NCBI RefSeq assembly: GCF_030704535.1
Contig: NC_081820.1
Span: forward strand, 67,001 to 131,000
Source: Vitis vinifera
Taxonomy: Eukaryota; Streptophyta; Magnoliopsida; Vitales; Vitaceae
Direction of reading: 5' to 3'
DNA: 64,000 nt
Part shown: positions 32,301-42,586 of the stretch, one piece after another
How positions within the stretch are numbered: position 1 is the first letter of the stretch
How the letters are laid out: each line of letters starts with the position of its first letter
Notes under the pieces: model-generated
What the model saw: the letters and a program-made list of their open reading frames with translations, nothing else
Database searches by the model: none
Told to the model about the DNA's origin: nothing
Translations under genes and position numbers: made by a program

Positions 32301-33688
32301 TCATATCCTTCTTCTGAAGCTCATATGGTCTGCATAGATCAATTGAGTTTGTCACTTAGTGTGGATATACCTAATGTTCTTTATTTTGGGTAAGGCAGGG
32401 CCAAGTAAGTGAATACTGCTCATATACCATGTAATGCAGGCAAGAGTTATGTCCGGAGAAGAGGATGCTGTTCTATCCAAACCTCCCAAAAATCATCGGC
32501 TCCGATTTTCTTGAGGTTCGCCTAAGATCTATACACGGAGCTGAAGGAAGTGCATCTGCATGTCATGTGTTTGGTCATACCCATTTCTGCTGGGATTCCA
32601 TGCTTGACGGTATCAGGTATTATATTCCTTCTCAAATCTAAAGGTGATTAACCCTCCCAACCCTTTACCCCTTGAGCTAGGCCTCAGGGCCCTCAAAACG
32701 TTATGCAGCTTCTTCAGTAAAATGATTACCTCGATGGTTTTTTTTATAGATTTCTACAAGGTAGTTATTACTAAGTTACAGTGGAAACATATATGAGATA
32801 ACTCAGATACCCACTGGTCCTCATCTATGGCTTTGCCAAAATTCTACCTCCTGGTTCTTGACAATTCTAGTAAAGAAAATCTCAAACTATCTCCACTCAG
32901 AAATCCTGGAAGTTTCTCTAATAAAACAAGAGTGCACGTCTCTGATGTGAACTAGAGGTCTGCAACAAGCATATTTCTTTCAAGCGATGCTGCTTGGTAT
33001 ACCTAATGTGTTTTTGCGTCTCCCATGTGATGAGAGATGTTTGAATTCTTCATATAATCCATCAATTTATATGGCGAACTCTTACCCTTGAGTCTTTTAT
33101 CTGACAAGACACTAGTCTGGTTAGAGCTGTTGTAGCATCTTCTGCTTTTAGCATGTTGTTCTTAGCGTTGCATTCCTCCCCACAATGGGGTTCACCACCT
33201 CTTTTCATTGGGAGGGGAGATTTAAGAGAAACGGAGACAAGGCCAGAGCCTGTCATTAGGAATGCTTCTAGTTGAAGTGCTTTGAATCTCCAAATTCTAG
33301 TCAAAGCAAAATACTTTTTAACTCTTTTCAAAATCACTTCCAAACAGTTTCTAAATTTAAAAACGAAAAAAAGAAGGAAATATTTGGTACCTCAACAAAG
33401 AAAATAGGCTTTGGAGCTGCTCTGCTCTAAACATTGGGATAATGATCTATTTCTCATTCTCATGACATACAATGCAGGTATGTACAAGCACCATTGGCCT
33501 ACCCAAGAGAACGTAAAAGGAGAATGAATGGAGGTGAAGATTGGCTGCCATTTTGCATCTATTGTGATGGAAAATTTGCTGATAAACTTATGGCCTGTTT
33601 CTGGTCTGAATACTACTCCACCAACCCAAGAACGCCGCACAACACTCAACTCGCCCCTTGGGTTGCTAGATTTTATAAACGAAGATAA
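26352..33688 (+). CDS. Calcineurin-like metallophosphoesterase
   Basis: Six exons: 26352-26753, 29605-29724, 29851-29904, 31955-32118, 32440-32616, 33478-33688. All junctions are GT-AG and the frame is continuous, giving 375 aa. Metal ligands of the family are present: D64-x-H66 (DLHAD), D94 (GDV), N122-H123-D124 (GNHD) and H293/H295 (GHTH); one further His is expected between them, possibly in SHF of exon 4. It is a hydrolase of phosphoesters with a two-metal centre; the substrate is unknown. An in-frame upstream ATG at 26289 would add 21 aa but lies upstream of a likely splice acceptor (26314). Introns carry Copia, RTE and LINE debris. A broken copy of exons 5-6 lies at 40566-42400. Confidence 0.88.
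27770..28560 (-). mobile_element. Decayed Copia RT/RNase H fragment in phosphoesterase intron
   Basis: Minus-strand frames show degraded Copia motifs: a YVDD-region remnant (YLNDTVLFG), then LWYFFRIEVAKSRKG for the usual LKYFLGIEVA block (28327-28046), then CPYISYAFIVG...LEATSRI for the RPDISYAV block (28015-27779). Multiple stops are present and no LTR is recognised. It lies antisense in intron 1 of the phosphoesterase gene. Confidence 0.7.
29030..29220 (+). mobile_element. RTE-type non-LTR retrotransposon remnant
   Basis: Translation shows VLRWMSGST...RIRNECIHEK...LAPIDDKMRD, resembling the conserved C-terminal end of RTE-clade reverse transcriptases (MLRWM.G.TR.D.IRNE.IR). It is about 190 bp, 5' truncated, and lies in intron 1 of the phosphoesterase gene. 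Confidence 0.6.
30360..30870 (+). mobile_element. LINE zf-RVT fragment with internal duplication
   Basis: Encodes the LINE C-terminal region (KVKAFAWLVANMKVNSKNMLQMRRPHK, then a CVMC-type zinc motif and WLWQERNMRIF), broken by a stop at 30486-30488. An approximately 36-bp segment is repeated 85 bp apart (30503 and 30588). It lies in the intron between exons 3 and 4 of the phosphoesterase gene. Confidence 0.75.
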
Positions 33689-35009
33689 CACTAGAATCTC
33701 CCCAAAATTCTTCTAAATGCTCCCGCTCCCTCGTGGCAACTGCATATTAATTTAATGGACAAGGTGACATGTAATGATTTTCTACTTGCCCATTTTGTTC
33801 TCTAATTTCTTTGAAACTTGTAATAAAGCAATTTATCAGGGTACGAAGATCAGGAATGAGGCTGAGAAGATTCATTACTAAACGATTTACACTCTTAAAT
33901 CTTAGAAATTAATTGAAATTTCGTTTATAAGTGAGAATTTATTTTTGATAAAATTATTTTTTAGTCTATTTTTATTATCACTGTAGTTATTAAACATGAC
34001 CTTTAGGTTTACGTTCACTCTTCCTTTTTCTAGCAAAGTTTAATACATGGACAAAACTATTGTGATTCATCGGCGATATTTCATTAAAAAATTGTGTATC
34101 CCTCGTTCTATATTTCTGATATTTTCCCCATAAATCTGCGATATCACTGCCTGTGCCACGTCAACACCCTTTTTTCCCATTTAATGGCAAAAGTAGTTGG
34201 GCTAAGGGAGGTGGACCAAATTTTTATTATGTATTTTGTATAGTAATTAAATACAAGATAAATAAAATTTTTATTTCAAATAAAAGTACTAAAGAAATTT
34301 TAATTTTAATATTAATATGTTCTCAAATTCAATATATTATTATCTAATATTATTAAAGTTATCATATTATATCAATTTTCTTCCTTAAAACAATTTCAAT
34401 TTATTTATCATTATTTTTTCTATCATTTTTTGGAATTTTATTAATTTGTATCCATTGATATTTTTTTTATCAAATACTTCCCAATATATCTTGATATATT
34501 AGTAATATTAGTAAAAGCAACTACATATATATATATATATAAACCAAACAAAGATTAGGTACAGTTATCTCATCTTTTATTTTTCTTCAAAAATTCTCAT
34601 GTTCTTCATGTTTCTCTTTATTTTTTTATTAGATGTTTTTATGATTATTTTTTGTTGCCTTTTTTTTCATAGTTTTTTAAGTTAAGAATTATATATAATT
34701 CTTTTTAGTTTTTTTATAATTTCATTTAAACTTTTATTGATTTTTTTAGGGGTCATTATGATTATTTTTTTGTTGGAGTTCTTTAATTTTTGCTATTGTT
34801 TTTGTTTTTTTTTTCGATCTTCCTTAAATTTCCAATTCAATATTTGAGTTGAGATGAATAGATAAAACAAAAATTTATTGAGGGATCACCTTTCTGGTAC
34901 ATCTTCTATTCTTCCTTCGGGGTTTGCTTTTTTAATATTATTGTGTTTGGCTGTTTCTGCATGTTCATTTCTATGGCAATTTTAATTTTGTATGCTAAGT
35001 CAACGTGTG
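33689..35009. other. 3' flank and AT-rich intergenic DNA
   Basis: Probable 3' UTR of the phosphoesterase gene to about 33840, then strongly AT-rich DNA with a short TA repeat at about 34524-34543 and long T-runs. No gene seen. Confidence 0.5.
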
Positions 35010-35945
35010 GTATAGCTGCTAAATCTAAAGAACCTCTGAGTTTTGCAATGAGATTGAGAATTGCATTGGGTTCATCCTTTACCTACATACTGAAGCCAAC
35101 CCTCCAATATTCCACCGAGATATCAAGGCAAGCAATATATTATTGGACTCTAAATTTATTGCAAAGGTTGCGGATTTTGGACTTTCAAGACTTGCCCCAG
35201 TTCCAGATATTGAAGGAAGTACACCAGCTCATGTATCTACAGTTGTAAAAGGAACTCCGGTAAGAATAACATTTTTATCTGACAGTACCTAATAAAAACA
35301 TTGAATGATCACTTAAGCAGACCTGGCCTATAAAAAAAGATGTCTATTCAGCATCACCTTACAGAACATTGAGATTCATGGAATGTGTTATCTTGAGATG
35401 GATGTTGTTCTCTTCTCCCCTTCTCGCTTTAAGATGCTAGTTGTTTAGATTGCAACACAAATGCCATGTCCTCAAGTGTTTGAAATGTCATCCTTTGACT
35501 CTCCAAATCAATGTCAGGGGTTTACTAAAATCTGTGCTATTCAGTATTTGAAAAAGCGGAAATGAACTGGAAAGAACCTTATTTTAGTTGAGTTACTGGT
35601 GTGGAACTGAGGTTTATTTGATATGACTACGTTGATCCATTTTGTGTTGGGAAGTTATTGGACTGTCGAGAATGTGTGGAGAAGTTTGTGAAACTGGCCC
35701 TCAAGTGTTGCCAGGAAGATACAGATGCTCGGCCTTCAATGGCACAGGTGGTACGCGAGCTTGAAAACATATGGCTTATGATGCCAGAGTCGGATACCAA
35801 AACAACAGAATCCTTTATCACTGAGCCTGGAAAGCTAGTATCTCCATCATCTTCATCCACCCCAACCAAAAACCCTTATGTTTCATCAGATGTCTCTGGC
35901 AGCGACCTTGTTAGTGGAGTCATTCCCACCATTGCCCCAAGATGA
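35010..35945 (+). pseudogene. LRR receptor-like kinase fragment (At1g06840-like), broken
   Basis: Two remnants of a plant receptor kinase. 35010-35262 encodes the middle of the kinase domain ([16 protein letters not shown], then after a frameshift [13 protein letters not shown] and [11 protein letters not shown]) and ends at a donor-like GTAAGA. About 35665-35945 encodes the end of the kinase domain and the C-terminus ([35 protein letters not shown]) with the stop at 35943-35945. A deletion near 35072 shifts the frame. The intervening exon with the GYLDPEYF and DVYS motifs is missing, and so are all extracellular LRR exons. The gene is not functional. Confidence 0.87.
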
Positions 35946-36648
35946 AGGAATTTTGGAAACAGAAAAATGGTATAGACAGACTTGTGAAGTCGCTTGTATT
36001 GAATACTAGGAAATCTGAACTGGGTAACATTACTTGTTTAGCTTCCTCATTCCCAACTAGTTTGATTTGTAGAAACAGTACTCTTGTATGCTTTGGGCCT
36101 ATGGCTAGTTTTGTAAAAATATTGCTAAGAATACCAATATACTACAGACTTATCAGGTGTAGCCTATTCACATCTCCTTGTTTTTGCTAACATCCTAAAT
36201 ATTTGAACCTGGTTGGAGTGATTCTAATCTAAGAAGGTTACAAGAGTTTTGTAATGTTTTTCTCATAAAAAAAACTTAGACGCATTCTTTCTCTACATGC
36301 TATAAGTAGTATAACAAACAAGGGCAGGTACTCGCTGAACAAACTAGCTACCAGGCATTCTTTCTCTACATGCCTGGTGCCTGCAGGACATCCATGAATG
36401 GAATATTCAACAAATAAAGACACAGGAGAAATAACAAAACAGATTAAGAATAACTAATACCATGAAATTAGGGTTTACAAATCACACTAACTTGTATCTG
36501 GTAATGAACAAAAAAGGTTTAGTGAGGTTTCCCCAACTGCAAATGCAGTTGATAACCATAACATTCAGCTTATTTGCTGGCAAAGACGAGAGAAATACAA
36601 AAAGCCTTTCAAAGAATTAGAAGACGCTTGACTTGCTGTCAGGCATGT
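35946..36648. other. Intergenic DNA, 3' side of the QCR8-like gene
   Basis: Contains the probable 3' UTR of the minus-strand bc1 subunit gene. A CATTCTTTCTCTACATGC string occurs twice, about 74 bp apart (36282 and 36356). No coding feature. Confidence 0.45.
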
Positions 36649-38165
36649 TCAGTACCTATGCTCCAACTTCTCCTTCTCCTGATAGTTCTGAACGTATCTG
36701 CATGCATTCCAAGATGTAGACACAAGTAGGGGAATTGTGGTTAGTATCAAACACTTTTGGCCGTCGTACCAGAGAGCCATTTTTTAGTTATTATGAGCTT
36801 GAAGTTCAAACCATTTTTGCATCAAAAAGGATCTCTGGGCAAAAACTTAATTTATGGAGCTTAGGTAGGGAAAAAAAAAAGATTCATCCATCAATATGTT
36901 ATTTGTCCAACAGTTCAAATTTCAGAGGGATCACTTACACTCAAAAGTTGAAACATCAAACCCATCAAATACAAGCCAACTATACATTAGTATGATACAT
37001 GCAAAGCATCATCAGAATTAAGGCTGAGCAGCAGACCAACCCTGCTACATACATAATAAGTAAAAACCTGATATTCTGCACCTAATGACTAATGAGTAAT
37101 GAGGCATGAGGCATGCATACACAAGGTGTATATAGATAGTAGATACAGTTGCATGCCAGCACTAGAAAGACTTTTATCAACAAATGAAATACACTTAAGG
37201 ATATCTAGCTACACTGCCAAGTTATATGATTTGTATTCAACTTTTACACCATTTGAACACACCATATCTCATGTAATACTAAAACGTTCACAACATTAGA
37301 AGAAGAATAAAACTGGAGTATAATTGAAACTTCAATATGATGCTTAAATTGTTCGTAACTATGAGTGAAAAAGAAACATCTCACTTCATCTTGCATTAGT
37401 GAAAAAGAAAATCCTCTGGGCTAGGTGCTGTTTTTTGGAAGAATACACATCATTTTTTCTCCACGTGATTCCATCAAATAATCACATCTAATATACATAC
37501 CAAAAAAAAAAAAAAAATTCTTATTCTCTCTCTTCAAGAAATTGCACAAAATAATAACTTTTTAAGACTACCAAAGAGTGGACAAAGGATATCAGTAATC
37601 ATAAAGTGATCTATCTCTCCAAGACAACTTTTGACCAGGGAAGGGATAAGAGTTCTCTAGAGATTGGAGGCTCTTAAGACGGGGAAAACATGCTAATCAT
37701 CTGCTCTGATGATGTTCTTCACCAAGACATCTTACTTAAGATGGTACACAGTTAGGCCTCAGGATTCAGGTTAGGGTTTACTATGGCAGCTGAATCAACT
37801 TTTGAAATATAAATGCATTTTTCAGTTTTGGGATAAGATTGTTCAAACATCCTAACAAATCAACAAACCCTACGGCAAATAAATATATAAATAAAACGAA
37901 AATGAAAATGAAACGGATGGAGATGCAAGCACGGAGATCAATTTGAGTAAAGAATAAAGGATAAAGAAATAGAAGAAAGAGAAAGGGAAAATTACGAGTA
38001 GGTGCCGATGAGAGGAGCGAGAAGGAGAGTGGCGCTGATCCAGTTCTCGGTGACCTTGTGGTGGATTTTGGTGGTTAGATCCTTCCATAAACCAGGCATG
38101 ATCTGCTGCTGAAACGGTGATAGCGAGTACACTACCGCCTTCATCCTCACCGGCGTCTTCCCCAT
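36649..38165 (-). CDS. QCR8: Cytochrome b-c1 complex subunit 8 (ubiquinol-cytochrome c reductase, QCR8)
   Basis: Two exons on the minus strand, 38165-37996 and 36697-36649, with a GT-AG intron of 1298 bp. The product is 72 aa, the same size as Arabidopsis QCR8. It starts MGKTPVRMKAVVYSLSPFQQ, has IHHKVTENWIS, a single hydrophobic segment (ATLLLAPLIGTY) and a charged end (YQEKEKLEHRY). QCR8 is a small inner-mitochondrial-membrane subunit of complex III that contacts cytochrome b. An upstream in-frame ATG at 38186 would add MEEKKKK, but the downstream ATG matches the family start. It is divergent from the PPR gene with 449 bp between start codons. Confidence 0.93.
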
Positions 38166-38614
38166 TTTCTTCTTCTTCTCTTCCACGTCCCTCGCCCTTT
38201 CCCAACTGATTTCGATTTTTCGCCTCTCAATATTGACCTTAATATCTTTTAGATATGTACTTGCCCCATTTTACAATCGGGTCTGAATAGGACTTTTTGG
38301 GGCGTCTTTTAGGGCTCGGGTTTGAACTTTGGTTTCTTTGGATCCGGGTTGTGTTTTGATGGCGTATTTCCTTGGGGTGGGGGATTTGAGGAAGAGCGTG
38401 AACAAAATCTGATAACCACTCTTGATGGCTTGGATTTTGGGTATTTGGTTTTCGGATTGGGGTTTGTGTTTTGCTCCTGAATTGGTTAGAAATTTGAAGA
38501 GAGAATCTGGCCTTCGCGGATATGATTCCAAGTACCTGGAAGCATTTGATATTTAAGCAGATTCCAAGCTTAAGCTCACATACGTAAGTCAAATAACTGC
38601 TTGAATTATGGAAA
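38166..38614. promoter_or_regulatory. Short divergent promoter region between QCR8 and the PPR gene
   Basis: The 449 bp between two outward-facing start codons must hold both 5' UTRs and both core promoters unless start sites overlap. I see no clear TATA box for either gene. Confidence 0.5.
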
Positions 38615-40435
38615 ATGGATTGGAATCTTATGATAAGAAAATGTGTGAAACAAGGCTTTTTCACTGAAGCTCTGCAAATATACTCGTCTATGGTCAGGTC
38701 TGGGGTTCATGGCAGTGAATTCACCTTCCCTTTCGTCCTCAAGGCTTGTGCCAAACTGCCATCTCTTGAAGACGCTACAAAGCTCCATTCCCATATACTC
38801 CTAACCGGCTTTCAAGCCCATGTCTTCGTCCAGACGGCTCTCGTTGACGTCTATTCAAAGTGCTGCTGCTTCCACTCTGCTCGTCTCGTATTCGATCAAA
38901 TGCCCATTAAAAGTCTCGTCTCCTGGAATTCAATCATTTCCGCACACTGCAGGGATTTTCACATCGACCAATCTTTTGGCATCTTAAAACAAATGCAGCT
39001 TCTGGGTCTGGAATTAAGCTCCGCCACGTTTACAGGCTTCCTGGCTTCTTGCTCTCTTCCGCAGGGCTTGTCAATTCACGGTTACATTACTAAACTCGGA
39101 CTTGATCTGCATTTACCTCTAGCCAACTCCATCATGAGTATGTATATACGTCTCAATCAAATTGATGGTGCTCTCTCCGTTTTTTATACATTGCATCAGA
39201 AATCCATCGTTTCTTGGACAATTATTCTAGGCGGGTATCTAAGTGCAGGGGATGTTGCCAAAGTGTTTGCTGTGTTTAATCAAATGCGATGCCAATGTGT
39301 TGGCCCGGACTCTATTGTATTTGTTAACCTCATCTCCTGTTGCAAGCTATCAGGCAATTTGTTGCTGGCCATGTTAGTTCATTCTCTCCTACTCAAAAGT
39401 GGATTTGATCACAAAGATCCCATTGACAACCTGCTTGTTGCCATGTATGCCAAATGTAAGGACCTTGTGTCTGCTAGAAGGGTTTTTGATGCTGTACACG
39501 AAAAAAGTGTCTTCTTGTGGACATCGATGATTAGTGGATATGCCCAGTTTGGTTATCCCAATGAAGCGTTACATCTGTTTAACATGTTGTTGAGGACTGC
39601 TTCAAGACCCAATGAACTGACACTGGCCACTGTACTTTCAGCCTGTGCCGAAATGGGATCACTGCGCATGGGAGAAGAGATCGAGCAGTACATTTTGCTG
39701 AATGGTTTGGGGTCAGATCTTAGGGTTCAGACTTCATTAATACACATGTTCTGTAAATGTGGAAGCATAAAGAAGGCACAAGCATTGTTTGAAAGGATAC
39801 CCAATAAAGACTTGGCTGTTTGGAGTGCCATGATAAATGGTTATGCAGTGCATGGGATGGGAAAAGAGGCTCTGAATCTCTTCCATAAGATGCAAAATGA
39901 AGTAGGAATTAAGCCAGATGCCATTGTTTACACCAGCGTATTATTGGCTTGCAGTCATTCAGGATTGATAGAAGATGGATTGAAGTATTTTAGAAGCATG
40001 CAGAAGGATTTTGGAATAGAACCCAGTATACAACATTATTCTTGTTTGGTGGATCTTCTTGGTCGAGCTGGTTATGTGGAATTAGCCTTGAGAACTATCC
40101 AAGAAATGCCTGTCCTAGTACAAGCTCGAGTTTGGGCTCCATTTCTTAGTGCTTGCTACACGCATCATAACCTTGAGCTTGGAGAGTTTGCTGCTAAGAA
40201 CTTGTTCGATTTGGAGCCCAGAAGCACTGGCAATTTTGTATTGATGACTAATCTGTATACATCTATGGGGAAGTGGAAGGAGGCAGCAAAGGCAAGAAGT
40301 ATAATAAATGCTAGGGGATTGGTTAAGGAGCCTGGTTGGAGCCAGATTGAGATTGATGGTGCTGTCCATGTTCTTGCTGCAGAAGGCCAATCCCACCTAG
40401 AGTCGATTGATATCCATGAGGTTGAAGCTTCCTGA
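38615..40435 (+). CDS. Pentatricopeptide repeat protein, PLS class, E subgroup
   Basis: Intronless ORF of 606 aa, as is usual for plant PPR genes. PPR motifs run from the first residues (WNLMIRKCVKQGFFTEALQIY) to about residue 500, with regular ...WNSIISA, ...WTIILGGY, ...WTSMISGYA and ...WSAMINGYA helices. They are followed by E-type motifs (GRAGYVELALRTIQEMP and GKWKEAAKARSIINARG...EPGWSQIEIDG). PLS-E proteins act mostly in mitochondria or plastids in C-to-U RNA editing. No long targeting peptide is obvious, so the start may be mis-set or targeting internal. The ORF stops just where E+ or DYW sequence would begin, and such sequence follows in another frame (40410-40545). Confidence 0.9.
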   Translation: MDWNLMIRKCVKQGFFTEALQIYSSMVRSGVHGSEFTFPFVLKACAKLPSLEDATKLHSHILLTGFQAHVFVQTALVDVYSKCCCFHSARLVFDQMPIKSLVSWNSIISAHCRDFHIDQSFGILKQMQLLGLELSSATFTGFLASCSLPQGLSIHGYITKLGLDLHLPLANSIMSMYIRLNQIDGALSVFYTLHQKSIVSWTIILGGYLSAGDVAKVFAVFNQMRCQCVGPDSIVFVNLISCCKLSGNLLLAMLVHSLLLKSGFDHKDPIDNLLVAMYAKCKDLVSARRVFDAVHEKSVFLWTSMISGYAQFGYPNEALHLFNMLLRTASRPNELTLATVLSACAEMGSLRMGEEIEQYILLNGLGSDLRVQTSLIHMFCKCGSIKKAQALFERIPNKDLAVWSAMINGYAVHGMGKEALNLFHKMQNEVGIKPDAIVYTSVLLACSHSGLIEDGLKYFRSMQKDFGIEPSIQHYSCLVDLLGRAGYVELALRTIQEMPVLVQARVWAPFLSACYTHHNLELGEFAAKNLFDLEPRSTGNFVLMTNLYTSMGKWKEAAKARSIINARGLVKEPGWSQIEIDGAVHVLAAEGQSHLESIDIHEVEAS

Positions 40436-40545
40436 CACTGGGAATGTTGCAGAGACAAAGATGGTGATCCACAACTTGGAAAAGGATGCATTGAAGCTTG
40501 AGGGTGAGTGAGCAGCTATTGCATTTGGCCTCATTGCTAGAAGGA
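40410..40545 (+). pseudogene. Out-of-frame E+/DYW remnant after the PPR stop
   Basis: In the frame shifted relative to the PPR ORF, bases after the stop encode LKLPDTGNVAETKMVIHNLE, then a stop and AIAFGLIARRI. This resembles the E+ to DYW junction of longer PLS proteins (VLHDLE...HSERLAIAFGLI). The minus-strand copy at 23840-24666 shows the same frame break. Confidence 0.6.
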
Positions 40546-40565
40546 TCCTGTCATTGTGTGAAGAG

Positions 40566-42400
40566 CATCCTAATACTCTTTATTTTGGGTGAGGCAGGGC
40601 CAAGTAAGTGGATAACTGCTCATATACCATGTATTGCAGGCAAGAGTTATGTCCGGAGATGAGGATACTGTTCTATCCAAACCTCCCAAAAATCATTGGC
40701 TCCGATTTTCTTGAGGTTTGCATAAGATCTATTCAAGGAGCTGAAGGAAGTGCATGTGCATGCATCTGTTTTGTCATACCCGTTTCTGCTGGGATTCCAT
40801 GCTTGATGGTATCAGGTATTATATTCCTACTCAAATCTAATGGTGATTAACCCTCCCAACCCTTTACCATTTGAGCTAGGCCCGGGCCTCAAAACGTTAT
40901 TCAGCTTTCTTCGCTCAAATGATCAACTCAAGGGTATTTTTGTGGATTTCCACAAAGTAGTTATAACTTAGAGTTGGAAACATATATGAGATAACTGGGA
41001 TACCCACCAGTCCTCATCTATGGCTTTACCAAAATTCTACCACCTGGTTTTTGACAATTCTAGTACAGCGAAAATCTCAAACTATCTCCACTCAGAAATC
41101 TTGGAAGTCTCTCTAATCAAACAAGAGTACTTGTCTCTGATGCGAGATAGAGATCTGCAACAAGCATCTTTCTTTCAAGCTGCCACAAATAGAACCTGCT
41201 GAGGATGCTGCTTGGTATTCCTAATGTGTTTTTGCGTTAATTCTCCCATGTGATAAAAGGAGTTTGAATTCGTGATATAATGCATCACTTTATATGGGCG
41301 GACTCTTACCCTTCAGTCCTTTATCTCCTGGTTAGAGCTGTTGTAGCATCTCCTGGCATGTTGTTCTTAGCGTTGTATACGCGCGCGCGCCCCCCCAATA
41401 ATGGGTTTCACCGGGAGGGGAAACGGTGATAAGGCTTAGAGCCTGTCATTAGAAATGATTCTAGTTGAAGTGATTCAAATTTCTAAATTTTTTCAAGAGT
41501 TTTTACCATGCCTTAGAATTTTATGTTTTTTTTTTTTTTTTTGGTTTGGTTTTTTTGGGGAATTTTTTTTTAAAAAAACCACTTTCAAAGCAAAACACTT
41601 TTTAACCCTTCTCAAAATCTCTTCCCAATGGTTTCTAAATTTAAAAAAATAAATAAATAAAAATAAATAAAGAAAAGAAGAAGAAATATTTGGTGGCTCA
41701 ACAAGAAAATAGGCTTTTGTTTGTCCCATCTCTGGAGATGCTCTGCTCTAAACCTTGGGACAATGATCTATTTGTTCTTGTAAGTATGGATACTCGACTC
41801 TCATTATATACAATACAATACAGGTACATACAAGCACCATTGGCCTACCCAAGAGAATCTTAAAGAAGAATGAATGGAGGTGAAGATTGGCTGCCATTTT
41901 GCATCTATTCTGATGGGGACCAGAACTTCTTGTTTCAGAGGACGAATCTTGATCAACCATTACCATTAGGATGGGTGGATTTGGTCGCGCAGAAATAGTA
42001 CTTCAAGATCGCCTGTTATTTTGGTTCTTAAAAAGAAACAGGAAGTCCGTGGATTTATCAACATTAAGTTGGTAAAAAGAACCAAATTCTTGCTGGCTGA
42101 TAAACTCACGCCCTCTTTCTGGTCTGAATACTATCCCAGAACGCCTCACAACACTCAACTCGTCCCTTGGGTTGCTAGATTTTAATAAGGAAGATGACAC
42201 AATAATGAATAATCTCCCCAAAATTCTTCTGAATGCTCCCTTGAGGCAACTGCATGTTAATTTATGTAATGGATAAGGCAACATGTAGTCATTTTCTACT
42301 TGCCCATGTTGTTCTCGTATTTCTTTGCAACTTGTAATAAAGCAGTTTATGAGGGTAGAATGAGGCTGAGAAGATTCATTACTAAACTATTTACAATCTG
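40566..42400 (+). pseudogene. Broken copy of phosphoesterase exons 5-6
   Basis: Parallel to about 32367-33893: exon 5, intron, exon 6 and 3' UTR are recognisable. In the exon 5 copy (about 40641-40816) a frame change converts the GHTH metal-ligand region into an unrelated reading. In the exon 6 copy a foreign stretch of about 170 bp interrupts the coding sequence after TGCATCTATTCTGATGG (about 41916-42090). The intron copy differs by A/T-run expansions near 41520-41680. It starts just downstream of the PPR gene and has no 5' exons. Confidence 0.9.
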
Positions 42401-42586
42401 AAACAAAGTCAGTAAAAAGTAGGCACATCTTTATTTGGCAATGTCATATAACCGAGCAAACAACACCACAAACGCATAGAAAGAGAAGCAGAACAGAAGG
42501 TGCAAGCAAATTTAGATACAGAAGAGGGGAATCGGCAGCAGAAGTGGAAGTAACAGAGGGCAGACGGTGTCCTATGTAGTTGCAGT

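Noticed and set aside
37870-38205. 111-aa minus-strand frame overlapping QCR8 exon 1
   Set aside because: Different frame from the QCR8 product and reads through its intron donor; the 72-aa spliced product matches the family exactly.
38239-38664. 141-aa minus-strand frame upstream of the PPR gene
   Set aside because: Low-complexity translation in the shared promoter region, no domain, start codon doubtful.
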